DNA of 30,522 nt from JAFALX01 sp050734185 (GCA_050734185.1 JBOHUE010000056.1:1-30522); one strand, 5' to 3'; positions 21,486 through 29,648 are shown, counted from the stretch's first letter. Translations and numbers: made by a program. The notes: a model not told the origin generated them from the sequence alone.

Positions 21486-22561
21486 CCTCGACACGCGCGG
21501 CCTACGGCGCCGGAGTCGTCACGACCGAGCTCGACGGCGAGGCGCTGCTGCAGGAGATGCTCGCCATCGACAGCCCGAGTGGGCGTGAGGCGGAGCTCGC
21601 GTCGTTCCTGGTGACGCGCCTGCGCGACGCCGGCTTCGCTGTTGAGGTCGACGCTGTCGGAAACGTGCACGCCGCGTGGGGCTCTGGCGACACGACGCTC
21701 GCGCTCGTCGGCCACATGGACACGGCCCCGGGTCGTGTCCAGCTGCGCCGCGACGGTTCGCTGCTGTACGGGCGCGGCGCGGTGGATGCCAAGGGCCCGC
21801 TCGCCGCTGCGCTCACGGCGGTGTCGCGCCTGCCGCGCGACGCCGGCACGCGCTGGGTCGTCGTGGGCGCCGTCGAGGAGGAGGCCAGCTCGCGCGGCGC
21901 GCGTCATCTGGTGGCGAACATGGCCGCCCCGGACGGGCTCGTCATCCTCGAGCCCAGCGGGTGGCAGGGCATCACCATCGGCTACAAGGGCAGCGTCCGC
22001 GTGCGGTGGACGCGGCATCAGCCGGCGGCGCACGGCGCGGGGCAGGAGCCGAGCGCGGGCGACCGCATGAGTGGCTTCGTCCGCCGTGTGCAGGAGCACG
22101 CCGCCGCACGCAGCGGTGACGCCGGCATCTTCCAGCGCGTCGACGTGCGCGTGCTGCGCTGCGAGGCGCGCGGCGACGGGCTCGAGGACATCGCGAGCGT
22201 CGAGCTCGGGATGCGCATCCCGCCCGGCTACGCCGCGATGCAGGTGTGGGACGACGTCGCACAGCTCGCGGGCGACGGCGAGCTCGAGGTGCTGTACGCC
22301 GACGAGGCGGTGCGCACCGATCGCACGAGCAGGCTGGCTCGCAGCTTTGTCACCGCGGTGCGCGGCGCGGGCGGCAGGCCCGTCTTCAAGCTGAAGACGG
22401 GAACGTCCGACCTGAACCACCTTGCGCCCGCGTGGGGCTGTGCCGCGGTGGCGTACGGCCCCGGCGACTCACATCTCGATCACACGCCGGACGAGCACAT
22501 CGACCTCGATGAGTTCGACCGCGGTGTGCTCGTGCTGGAGACGGCGCTCCGAGCGCTCTGA
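21482..22561 (+). CDS. lysK: LysW-lysine hydrolase (M20 family)
   Basis: A 359-residue zinc peptidase of the ArgE/DapE/M20 group that releases lysine from LysW at the end of the pathway. The metal-site motifs are present: VGHMDTAPG (about 76-84), YGRGAVDAKGPLAAAL, VGAVEEEASSRGARHL with the catalytic Glu-Glu, ILEPSG, and a C-terminal GTSDLNHLAP plus DHTPDEHIDLDEF. GYKGSVRVRW and HQPAAHGAGQEPSA mark the LysK rather than DapE branch. It starts at GTG 21482 overlapping lysX by 4 nt and its TGA shares one base with the lysY ATG. Its place in the middle of the operon, before lysY and lysZ, means gene order does not follow reaction order. Confidence 0.92.
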   Translation: MTSTRAAYGAGVVTTELDGEALLQEMLAIDSPSGREAELASFLVTRLRDAGFAVEVDAVGNVHAAWGSGDTTLALVGHMDTAPGRVQLRRDGSLLYGRGAVDAKGPLAAALTAVSRLPRDAGTRWVVVGAVEEEASSRGARHLVANMAAPDGLVILEPSGWQGITIGYKGSVRVRWTRHQPAAHGAGQEPSAGDRMSGFVRRVQEHAAARSGDAGIFQRVDVRVLRCEARGDGLEDIASVELGMRIPPGYAAMQVWDDVAQLAGDGELEVLYADEAVRTDRTSRLARSFVTAVRGAGGRPVFKLKTGTSDLNHLAPAWGCAAVAYGPGDSHLDHTPDEHIDLDEFDRGVLVLETALRAL

Positions 22562-23604
22562 TGCGCGCTGTCATCGCCGGCGCGGCCGGCTACGCCGGTG
22601 GCGAGCTGCTGCGCATCCTGAACGGCCATCCCGAGGTGGAGGTGGCTCAGGTGACGTCGGAGCGCCTTGCGGGCAGGCGCGTCGACCTCGTGCACCCGCC
22701 GCTGCGCGGCGGCACCGATCTCGTGTTCTCGCCGCTCGCCGAGTTGCGCGAGGCGGACGTCGTGTTCTCGGCGCTTCGTCATGGCGAGTCGGCGCGGGCG
22801 ATCGACCGCCTGCGTGTGCTGGCTCCGGTCGTCATCGACCTCGGCGCCGACTTCCGCCTGCGTGACGCGGCCGCGTACCCCACCTGGTACGGCTGGGAGC
22901 ATCCGCGACCCGAGCTGCTCCGCGACGCCGTGTACGGCATCGCCGAGCTCCACCGCGACTGTCTGCGAACGGCGTCGCTCATCGCGTGCGGCGGCTGCCT
23001 TGCGACGACCAGCATCCTGGCGTTGCGTCCGCTCGCCGAGGCCGGTGTGCTCGACACCGATGCGCCGCTGGTCATCGACGCTTTGGTGGGCTCGTCCGCC
23101 GCCGGCGCCGAACCGGGGCCCGGGACACACCATGCGCATCGCAGCGGTGAGCTGCGCTCGTACGCGCCGACCGGCCATCGGCACACCGCCGAGATCGTGC
23201 AGGAGCTCGGCCTGAGCGACTCCGGTCCCCAGGTCGCCTTTTCGGCGACGTCCGTCGAAGCGGTGCGTGGCGTGCTGGTCACGGCGCACGCTTTTCTGCG
23301 CGAGGATCTCGCCGAGCGCGACGTCCGGCGTCTGTACCGCGCACGCTACGGCGGCGAGCCATTCGTGCGCGTCGTGAAGTCGGCCGTGGGGCTGCACCGT
23401 TCTCCCAACCCGAAGCTGCTCAGCGGCACCAACTTCTGCGACGTCGGCTTCGACCGCGATCCGCATTCGCGCCGGCTCGTCGTGACCGCGGCGCTCGACA
23501 ACCTGGTGAAGGGTGCCGCCGGTCAAGCCGTGCAGGCGCTCAACGTGCGCTCCGGATGGGATGAGCGCACCGGCCTGGAGTTCGCGGGGCTGTATCCCCT
23601 GTGA
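22561..23604 (+). CDS. lysY: LysW-aminoadipyl-6-phosphate reductase
   Basis: A 347-residue NADPH-dependent semialdehyde dehydrogenase of the ArgC-like family; it reduces LysW-bound aminoadipyl phosphate to the semialdehyde. It has the nucleotide-binding GAAGYAGGELLRILNGHPEVE, DLGADFRLRD, YGIAELHRD, the catalytic Cys146 in CGGCLATTSILALRPL, and AAGAEPGPGTHHAHRSGELR, where the ArgC family's catalytic His lies near RTYAPTGHRHT-like residues (here SYAPTGHRHTAEI). The C-terminus has FCDVGFDRD and LDNLVKGAAGQAVQALN. The substrate is inferred from the operon; an ArgC activity on LysW-linked glutamate cannot be ruled out. Start and stop overlap lysK by 1 nt and lysZ by 4 nt. Confidence 0.93.
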   Translation: MRAVIAGAAGYAGGELLRILNGHPEVEVAQVTSERLAGRRVDLVHPPLRGGTDLVFSPLAELREADVVFSALRHGESARAIDRLRVLAPVVIDLGADFRLRDAAAYPTWYGWEHPRPELLRDAVYGIAELHRDCLRTASLIACGGCLATTSILALRPLAEAGVLDTDAPLVIDALVGSSAAGAEPGPGTHHAHRSGELRSYAPTGHRHTAEIVQELGLSDSGPQVAFSATSVEAVRGVLVTAHAFLREDLAERDVRRLYRARYGGEPFVRVVKSAVGLHRSPNPKLLSGTNFCDVGFDRDPHSRRLVVTAALDNLVKGAAGQAVQALNVRSGWDERTGLEFAGLYPL

Positions 23605-24413
23605 CCCTGCTCGTGCTCAAGATCGGGGGCAGCGTCCGCGACCCCGAGGCGTTGCTGCAGGACGTGGCTGAAACGGCCGCGGACGGCACCACGCACGTGG
23701 TGCTCGTGCACGGCGCCAGCCGCGACCTCAATGAGCTGTCGACGCGTCTCGGACATCCGCCGCGCATGGTCGAGTCCGGACGCGGCGACGTCACCCGCTT
23801 CACCGACGCCACGACGATGGACCACTTCCTCATGGCGTACGCCGGACTGGCCAACAAGCGCATCGTCGAGCGCCTGCGCCAGCTCGGCGCCAACGCGATC
23901 GGGCTGAGCGGGCTCGACGCGGGCATCGTGCAGGGACGCCGGCGCCCCGACCTGCGCGTGGTCGCCAACGGTCGCCCGCGCGTCCTGCACGACAACTTCG
24001 TCGGCGGCATCGAGCGCGTCGACACCTCCTTGCTCCGCGTGCTGCTCGAGCGCGGCTTCCTGCCGGTGCTCACCCCGCCCATCGCGGCCGAGGACGGCAC
24101 CGCGATCAACGTCGACGGTGACCGCATGGCCTCGGAGGTCGCGATCGCACTCGGCTCCGATGAGCTGGTCATCTTCGCGGACACCCCCGGGATCCTTCGC
24201 GACCCTCAGGACGAGTCGACTCTGGTCGACGTCGTGCGCTCCGGTGACCTCGACGCGCTCGGCCTGAGCGGCCGGGTGCGCCCCAAGCTGCAGGCGACAT
24301 TGCGAGCTGCGGAGCGCGGCGTCGCCGCCGTGCGCATCGCCGACGGCCGCGGCGATCGACCATTGCAGACAGCGCTTGCCGGAGCCGGGACCGCCATCGA
24401 GGGAGCGGGCTAG
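23601..24413 (+). CDS. lysZ: LysW-aminoadipate kinase
   Basis: A 270-residue amino-acid kinase of the ArgB-like family that phosphorylates the side-chain carboxyl group of LysW-bound aminoadipate. Key parts are LLVLKIGGSVRDPE (ATP phosphate loop, residues 3-16), HVVLVHGASRDLNELSTRLG, AYAGLANKRIVERLRQ, AIGLSGLDAGIVQGRR, GFLPVLTPPIAAEDGTAINVDGDRMAS (split over residues 151-177), ELVIFADTPGILRDP and LSGRVRPKLQATLRA. It starts with GTG 23601 overlapping lysY by 4 nt, and is the last gene of the operon. Its TAG overlaps the convergent ThyX-like gene by 4 nt. Confidence 0.94.
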   Translation: MTLLVLKIGGSVRDPEALLQDVAETAADGTTHVVLVHGASRDLNELSTRLGHPPRMVESGRGDVTRFTDATTMDHFLMAYAGLANKRIVERLRQLGANAIGLSGLDAGIVQGRRRPDLRVVANGRPRVLHDNFVGGIERVDTSLLRVLLERGFLPVLTPPIAAEDGTAINVDGDRMASEVAIALGSDELVIFADTPGILRDPQDESTLVDVVRSGDLDALGLSGRVRPKLQATLRAAERGVAAVRIADGRGDRPLQTALAGAGTAIEGAG

Positions 24414-25987
24414 CGCCCGGTGTGCGCCGCCTCGGCGGCGTACCGGGGCAGGTGGACGTCGTCCGCGTTGACGAAGCGCATGGCGCGGGCCACGTTGTGG
24501 TGCCCGGCCACCTCGTCGATGAGGCGGTGCATCTCTTGACAGATACGGCGATAGCTCGGATGCCCCTGCGGGGACGTGCGCAGCTCGATCATGTGCATCG
24601 CCTCGCGCGCGTTGAGCTTGATGACGTAGCGCATGCGGTGCGCGAGCGTCACGAGGTACTGCGCCTGTTGCGGGAGGTCGCGAGCAACGGCGCGGTGCGT
24701 CGACTCGGCAGCGGCGACAGCGTCACGCCACTGTGACGCAAGACCCGCATCCGCGATCTGCTCGGGCACGTCATAGCCGAGTGCGGTTGTGAGCTCCTGC
24801 CATTGAATCGTGAGCATGCGATGCCGCTGCAGGTCGCGAAACGCGCCGTAGTCGGACACCACCTCGAACGTGTACTGGCAGTGTTCGAAGCCGCGCCCCG
24901 GGCGGTGGCGGCGGTTGAGGCGTTCCCCCACCGCGGTGTCGAAGAGCTCTCGTCGCTGCTCCTCTGAGAGCGGACGCACCGCGGCGAGGGCGCGCTCGGC
25001 GGAAACGTGTGTCTCCGCAAAGATAGTCGCAGCAAGAATGCGGTCCTCGCCGTCGCGATCCCAGTCGACCAGGGTGACGCCCGCCGGACCCCATTCGCGT
25101 TCCGGCAACAGCGCTTCGGCGTCGTGACTCACGTTGTCCGCGGTCTCGCGAAGGTACGTGACCCAGGCGCCGCCGCGATCCGGACGCGGGACGCGCGTGA
25201 GGAACTCGGGGATCACCCGCTGCAATTGCGTCTCGAGTCGCGTCGCGTACTCGCGCGCCTCGGGCAGCGGGTGTGCGCGCAGCCGCAGCAGCATCTGCTC
25301 GAACGTCTGGGGTGACGCGAACACGCCGACGTTGCTGACCGTGCCCGCCGGCAGCAGCCCGCGCATGAGGTCGAGTGACAGCGCGCGCACCGCGCGCCGG
25401 CGCGCGGCAGGGTCGTCCTCATCGGGCAACGTGCTCGCGAGGTGCTCGCGCAGCGGCTCGAGCAGCGCGCAGTACGCATCGAACAGCCCGTCCATTGCCG
25501 CGATGTAGGCCCCGCCGTGCGGCGACGCTATCAGCTCGGGATCGCGGTGGTAGCGGTAGTGGCCGTCACGCCTGTCCGTGTACGGGATGTAGCGGGTCGA
25601 CTGCTCGAGATACGCGCCCAGCCTCCCCCACTCGATCGCCTTGGCCAGCGGCTGCGACACCTGCTCGCAGGCCACATGGACGCCGGCGAGCTGGGCAACC
25701 GAGTCGTCGCCGTACTCGGCGAGGACGCGATCGAAGAGATCGGCGGCGCGGTCGCGGCCGGCCGCCTCGCCAGCGGGCGGCGGCGCCTCCGGGTCGAGAA
25801 ATTCGTCGAGCAGCAGACGCCGGACACTCTTCTTGCTGCGGCTGTATCGAGCGAACAGCGCGGCGCAGGTCACCTGCGGCAGACCCGTCAGCGCGAAGAC
25901 GGGAGCGTCGAGGTCGGTCACGTACGCGGCCAGCCGGGCCCGCTCCTCGGGAGTGAACGTCTCGACGTGGTAGGCCGCCTCGGTCAT
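24410..25987 (-). CDS. Tandem ThyX-like (FAD-dependent thymidylate synthase family) protein
   Basis: A 525-residue protein with two ThyX-like halves, twice the normal ThyX length of about 220-250. Half 1 (about 1-265) has EQSTRYIPYTDR at 128-139, but the RHR of the RHR-x7-S signature is WGR (120-122). Half 2 (about 280-515) has intact RHR at 388-390 within FRDLQRHRMLTIQWQEL, but the signature Ser is Glu398. So each half keeps a different part of the signature. Canonical ThyX makes dTMP from dUMP using methylene-tetrahydrofolate, FAD and NADPH. Since ThyX active sites are built across subunits, the fusion may form composite sites, or may have lost synthase activity. TACAGT ends 8 nt before ATG 25987. 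It is convergent with lysZ. Confidence 0.82.
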   Translation of the reverse strand: MTEAAYHVETFTPEERARLAAYVTDLDAPVFALTGLPQVTCAALFARYSRSKKSVRRLLLDEFLDPEAPPPAGEAAGRDRAADLFDRVLAEYGDDSVAQLAGVHVACEQVSQPLAKAIEWGRLGAYLEQSTRYIPYTDRRDGHYRYHRDPELIASPHGGAYIAAMDGLFDAYCALLEPLREHLASTLPDEDDPAARRRAVRALSLDLMRGLLPAGTVSNVGVFASPQTFEQMLLRLRAHPLPEAREYATRLETQLQRVIPEFLTRVPRPDRGGAWVTYLRETADNVSHDAEALLPEREWGPAGVTLVDWDRDGEDRILAATIFAETHVSAERALAAVRPLSEEQRRELFDTAVGERLNRRHRPGRGFEHCQYTFEVVSDYGAFRDLQRHRMLTIQWQELTTALGYDVPEQIADAGLASQWRDAVAAAESTHRAVARDLPQQAQYLVTLAHRMRYVIKLNAREAMHMIELRTSPQGHPSYRRICQEMHRLIDEVAGHHNVARAMRFVNADDVHLPRYAAEAAHTGR

Positions 25988-25995
25988 CCGCCGTC

Positions 25996-26001
25996 ACTGT
26001 A
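25996..26001 (-). promoter_or_regulatory. -10 box for the ThyX-like gene
   Basis: On the minus strand TACAGT (TAnnnT) ends 8 nt before ATG 25987, a leaderless arrangement. No -35 match is seen. Confidence 0.45.
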
Positions 26002-26043
26002 GGCCGCGGGGTGGCCCGGCGTGGCCCCGGCCCCTTCCCTCCT

Positions 26044-26049
26044 TACAAT
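26044..26049 (+). promoter_or_regulatory. -10 box for the GlcF-like gene
   Basis: TACAAT is close to the -10 consensus and ends 10 nt before ATG 26060, supporting this start over GTG 26021 and ATG 26048, which it overlaps or follows. Confidence 0.5.
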
Positions 26050-26059
26050 GCCCGCTGCG

Positions 26060-27376
26060 ATGGCCACCGCTCCAGCACACGACACACACGCACGCTTTCT
26101 CGACGACGTCTACGAGGCCGCCAGCGAGTGCAACAAGTGCTCGCTCTGCCAGGCGGCATGCCCTGCCTACATCACCAACCCCGTCGAGTGGGAGACCGCC
26201 CGCGGCCGCGTCTCCCTCATTCGCGACGTCATCGAGGGGAAGCTCGAGCTGCTCGACATCGCAGACGGCCCGCTCTCGACGTGCCTCACCTGCGACAACT
26301 GCGTCGCCGCGTGCCCGCCGCGCGTGCCGACGAGCCTCATCGTCAGCCGGGCACGTCAGGAGCTGCATTCTCAGCACGGGCACCCGTACACGCAGTCTGT
26401 GGCCCTGCGCGGCGTCCTCGCGAAGCCGTGGGCAATGCGCGCGCTGCATGGGTTCGCGCTGTTCACGCAGCGCACCGGGCTGTACGGCTTCGCGGAACGC
26501 GCAGGGTTCTTCGGGTGGATGGGCACCGTCGGCAAGCTCGCCCAGCATGTCGGCCCGCTGGCTGAGCGGACCGCGTACCAGCGCGCGGAAACCCTCCCGC
26601 CCGTTGCCGAGCCGGTGCGCGGCCGGCTCGCATTTCTGGTCTGCTGCTATCAGAACCTGGCGGCGCCCGCGGCGACCCAGGCATCGATGCAGGTGCTGCT
26701 CGCCAACGGCTACGACGTCGTCGTCCCGAAGCTAGGCTGCAGCGGGCTGCCTGCGCGCAATCTCGGCGACCGCGAGGCGATGCTGGAGTCCGCGGTGGCA
26801 AATACCGAGGCGCTCGGGGGCCTCGACGTCGACGGGTACATCGGTGACGTCGCCTCGTGCATCGGTCACTACAAGGACTACGGCACGCTGATCGGGGAGG
26901 ACCGCCAGGTCGGCGACCGGGCGCGTGAGGTCGCGCGGCTGACGACAACGGCGACCGAGCTGCTGGATCGCACCGGCCTCACCTGCACGCTCGCGCCGGT
27001 CCACTGGAAGGTCGCCATCGACCTCCCCTGCTCGCTGCCCGTCGACGGAGCGTGGCGCGGCACCCAGCGCCGCGTGCTCGAGCGCATCCCGCGGCTGAAG
27101 ATCGTCGAGCTCGAGGAAGCGGCGATGTGCTGCGGTGGCGCTGGGACGTACTTCGCGAAGATGCCGGAGCGCAGTCACGCGATCCTCGAGCGCAAGTTCG
27201 AGAACATCAAGGCCAGTGGCGCGGACGTCGTGGTGACCGAGAACATCTCGTGCCTGCTGCAGCTGCGCGCGGGCGCGGCTCGCTACATGCCGAAGCTGCG
27301 CGTCATGCACACGATGGAGGTCGTGCTCGCCTCGATGGTGGCGGCGGAGCGCCGCCAGGCCGTCATCCCCGAGTAG
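26060..27376 (+). CDS. Glycolate-oxidase/lactate-utilisation type iron-sulfur protein (GlcF/LutA-like)
   Basis: A 438-residue protein with two N-terminal 4Fe-4S motifs, CNKCSLCQAACP (about 26-37) and CLTCDNCVAACP (about 76-87), then a long linker and two cysteine-rich CCG-type domains: FLVCCYQNLAAP with VVPKLGCSGLPARNLGD, and IDLPCSLP with AMCCGGAGTYFAKMPE plus VTENISCLLQLRAGA. This is the architecture of GlcF/LutA/heterodisulfide-reductase-type subunits that pass electrons from a flavoprotein oxidising a hydroxy acid to the quinone pool. No flavin subunit (GlcD, GlcE or LutB) lies beside it, so its partner must be elsewhere. ATG 26060 is preferred because of the -10 box 10 nt upstream. It is divergent from the ThyX-like gene and overlaps the convergent membrane protein gene by 14 nt. 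Confidence 0.88.
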   Translation: MATAPAHDTHARFLDDVYEAASECNKCSLCQAACPAYITNPVEWETARGRVSLIRDVIEGKLELLDIADGPLSTCLTCDNCVAACPPRVPTSLIVSRARQELHSQHGHPYTQSVALRGVLAKPWAMRALHGFALFTQRTGLYGFAERAGFFGWMGTVGKLAQHVGPLAERTAYQRAETLPPVAEPVRGRLAFLVCCYQNLAAPAATQASMQVLLANGYDVVVPKLGCSGLPARNLGDREAMLESAVANTEALGGLDVDGYIGDVASCIGHYKDYGTLIGEDRQVGDRAREVARLTTTATELLDRTGLTCTLAPVHWKVAIDLPCSLPVDGAWRGTQRRVLERIPRLKIVELEEAAMCCGGAGTYFAKMPERSHAILERKFENIKASGADVVVTENISCLLQLRAGAARYMPKLRVMHTMEVVLASMVAAERRQAVIPE

Positions 27377-28145
27377 GCCGGCGCCGCACCACCACAAACG
27401 TGGTGCCCTGCACCGCGAACGCCGCGGCCAGCGACGCCACCATCGCGGGACCCAGCCCGATGCGCGGCAGCAGCTGCGCCAGCGTGAAGCCGAACGCCGT
27501 GGCGGCGAGCAGTCCCCAGAGAAAGCCACGGCATGCGCGGATCGCGGCGTCACGGCCCTGCAGCCGGTGCGGAAACACGATGAGCACGGCGCCGAACACG
27601 GGCAGCGGCGAGAGGAGCCCGGCGAGCGTGGGGCCGAGCCGGCCGGCGAGCGCGGTGATCACCACGACCAGCACTGTCGCGACCACGGCGCGGAGCACGA
27701 TGTCGTTCCTCAGCGGGAACGGCGGCGCCTCCGATGTTTCAGGCGCCCTGGCGCGCGGCATCAGGCTCAGCCCGAGCGCGACCGCGCCGACCACGATCTC
27801 CAGGGCGGGCACGGGCGAGGGCTGCAGCTGGTTCATCGCGACGGTCACCACCGTGAACCCGGCGACGCCGGCGGCGAGCGCGAGCGGCCAGCGCAGGCGA
27901 GACGCGACAAGGCTGTAGCCGAGCGCGAAGGCGGCCTGCGACGCGGTGGCCGCGAGGATCCCGGCTGCGGCGATCGTGCCGAACGCCGTGCCGCGGTCGA
28001 GCGTGAGGAAGATGGCGATGGGCGCCGACGTGAACGGAATCCCCGCGACCCAGCCACCGAGCGCCGGGCCGAAACGACGGCCGAGATAGGTCGCCAGCCC
28101 AATCGCGAGCGGGGTCAGCGTCAGCTTGAACACGAGCAGGTCCAC
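27363..28145 (-). CDS. Polytopic membrane protein of unknown function
   Basis: A protein of about 260 residues with eight or so predicted transmembrane helices, arranged as two similar halves: LTPLAIGLATYLGRRFGPALGGWVAGIP (about 7-34, in two parts) and a later LAGRLGPTLAGLLSPLPVFGAVL (about 167-189) share the 'GRR/LGP-L-G-L-(A)G-P' pattern, suggesting an internal duplication. A charged cytoplasmic stretch (RARAPETSEAPPFPLRND) links the halves. It could be a small transporter; I do not recognise a family. GTG 28145 is chosen because the sequence before it looks non-coding; a start at 28193 is possible. Its 3' end overlaps the GlcF-like gene by 14 nt. Confidence 0.75.
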   Translation of the reverse strand: MDLLVFKLTLTPLAIGLATYLGRRFGPALGGWVAGIPFTSAPIAIFLTLDRGTAFGTIAAAGILAATASQAAFALGYSLVASRLRWPLALAAGVAGFTVVTVAMNQLQPSPVPALEIVVGAVALGLSLMPRARAPETSEAPPFPLRNDIVLRAVVATVLVVVITALAGRLGPTLAGLLSPLPVFGAVLIVFPHRLQGRDAAIRACRGFLWGLLAATAFGFTLAQLLPRIGLGPAMVASLAAAFAVQGTTFVVVRRRPTRG

Positions 28146-28257
28146 CCTGCGATGTTGGCGGGCGAAGCCGTCCCCATGACACGATGGCCGCACGACACCG
28201 ACGAACAGGCGCCGCCGATTGCCTCGTGGTCCCGGTGAACTGGCCCCCGGCCCGCGG

Positions 28258-29640
28258 GTGCGGATGTTGCTGGCGCTGCTGCTCGGAGGCTTCGCTGCGT
28301 GGCTGTTTCTGCCGGTTCCGGCCTTGACCGCCGTGGTCCCGCCGCCGCAGCGTCCCGCGGCGCTGCCGGGGATGCCGTGGCTGAGCGTCGCCGACGATCA
28401 CATCGTCGACAGCACCGGTCGCACCGTGCTGCTCCACGGTTTCAACGACGACGCGCTGCTCGAGTCGACCGTGCACCCGGCGCCGCTCGACGAGACCGAT
28501 GCGCAACTGATGGAGCAGAACGGCTTCGACGTCGTGCGGCTCCCCATCGCGTGGTCCAACCTCGAGCCACATCGCGGCGTGTTCGACGATCGCTATCTCG
28601 ACCGCATCGCTGCAGCCGTGTCGCTGCTGAACGCACACGACATCTACGTGGTGCTCGACATGCACTCGCTCGGATACTCGCCGGTGTACGGCGGCTCCGG
28701 TGCACCGATGTGGGCCACCGTGCAGGGCGTTCCCGACCCGGTGTGGGGACCGATGCCGTCGGCGGCGAGGCTGCTGTCGCCCGCGATCAACATCTCCACC
28801 GCGAACTTCTGGCTGTCGACGTCACTGCAGGACGACTACTTTCAGGCTTGGCAATTCGTCGCCAGGCGCTTCCGCGACAGCAGCGGTGTCGCCGGCTACG
28901 ACCTGATCAACGAGCCGCATTCGTTCCCCCTGCCGCCGTTCCGTTTCGACAAGGATCAGCTCTTCCCGTTCTATCAGCGTGGCGTCGAGGCGCTCGGCGC
29001 TGCGGATCCCAACCACCTGTTCTTCCTCGACAACGACATGGCCGGTGACCTGCCGACATCCGTTGTTCCGCTGCAGGCGCCGAACCTCGTGTACGCGCCG
29101 CACGTGTACACCGGGTCACTCATCCCGCCCGCCTTCACCGGCGACACCGCGCCGTTGCGCACGCACATCGACGAGCTTGCCGGCGAGGCCGCCTCAGTGC
29201 CCGCGGCATTGTGGTTCGGGGAGTTCAGCATCGACTTCAGCGGCAAGTACGGTCCTGCGTGGACCGCGGCAATGCTGGACCTCTTCGACGCGCACGACTC
29301 CGGCTGGGCCTGGTGGCAGTGGCGCGAGACGTCGGGCTATGGGGTGCGTGCGTATAGCGGCGGCGATCCGAACATGGCGATGCTGCACGTTCTTGCTCGG
29401 CCGTATCTCGCGTTCGCGCCGCGCGGGGTCATCACCGACCGCTCCTCGTTGGCCGGCTCGCTTGGCATCACCGTCAAGGCCGCTGGGGCGCCGATCGAGG
29501 TCGCATGGCCGGCGTACCTGCTGGGTCGGCCCCAGACGGTGTCGACCTGCGACGCGGCCGCCGCCTACGACGCGTCGACCGCGCGACTCACGCTCACATA
29601 CGATCGCGCGTGCACGATCATCGTGAAGGCGGCGTCGTAG
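28258..29640 (+). CDS. GH5 glycoside hydrolase, endoglycoceramidase/cellulase-like
   Basis: A protein of about 460 residues with an N-terminal hydrophobic segment (MLLALLLGGFAAWLFLPV) acting as signal peptide or anchor, so it works outside the membrane. The catalytic barrel shows LLHGFNDDALLE, GFDVVRLPIAWSNLEP, YVVLDMHS, the acid/base Glu219 in YDLINEPHSFP, and the nucleophile Glu322 in LWFGEFSID, then GWAWWQWRETSGYG. A C-terminal beta domain (about 380-460) resembles the one following the barrel in endoglycoceramidase-type GH5 enzymes. Substrate could be glycolipid or beta-glucan. Start is uncertain (TTG 28219, GTG 28258, ATG 28264); none has a good Shine-Dalgarno. It is convergent with HemQ, 8 nt apart. 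Confidence 0.87.
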   Translation: MRMLLALLLGGFAAWLFLPVPALTAVVPPPQRPAALPGMPWLSVADDHIVDSTGRTVLLHGFNDDALLESTVHPAPLDETDAQLMEQNGFDVVRLPIAWSNLEPHRGVFDDRYLDRIAAAVSLLNAHDIYVVLDMHSLGYSPVYGGSGAPMWATVQGVPDPVWGPMPSAARLLSPAINISTANFWLSTSLQDDYFQAWQFVARRFRDSSGVAGYDLINEPHSFPLPPFRFDKDQLFPFYQRGVEALGAADPNHLFFLDNDMAGDLPTSVVPLQAPNLVYAPHVYTGSLIPPAFTGDTAPLRTHIDELAGEAASVPAALWFGEFSIDFSGKYGPAWTAAMLDLFDAHDSGWAWWQWRETSGYGVRAYSGGDPNMAMLHVLARPYLAFAPRGVITDRSSLAGSLGITVKAAGAPIEVAWPAYLLGRPQTVSTCDAAAAYDASTARLTLTYDRACTIIVKAAS

Positions 29641-29648
29641 CCGCTGCG

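Noticed and set aside
28176..28238. 20-codon open frame (starting MTRWPHDTDEQ) before the GH5 gene
   Set aside because: No ribosome binding site, no -10 box at leaderless distance and no recognisable product; likely chance.
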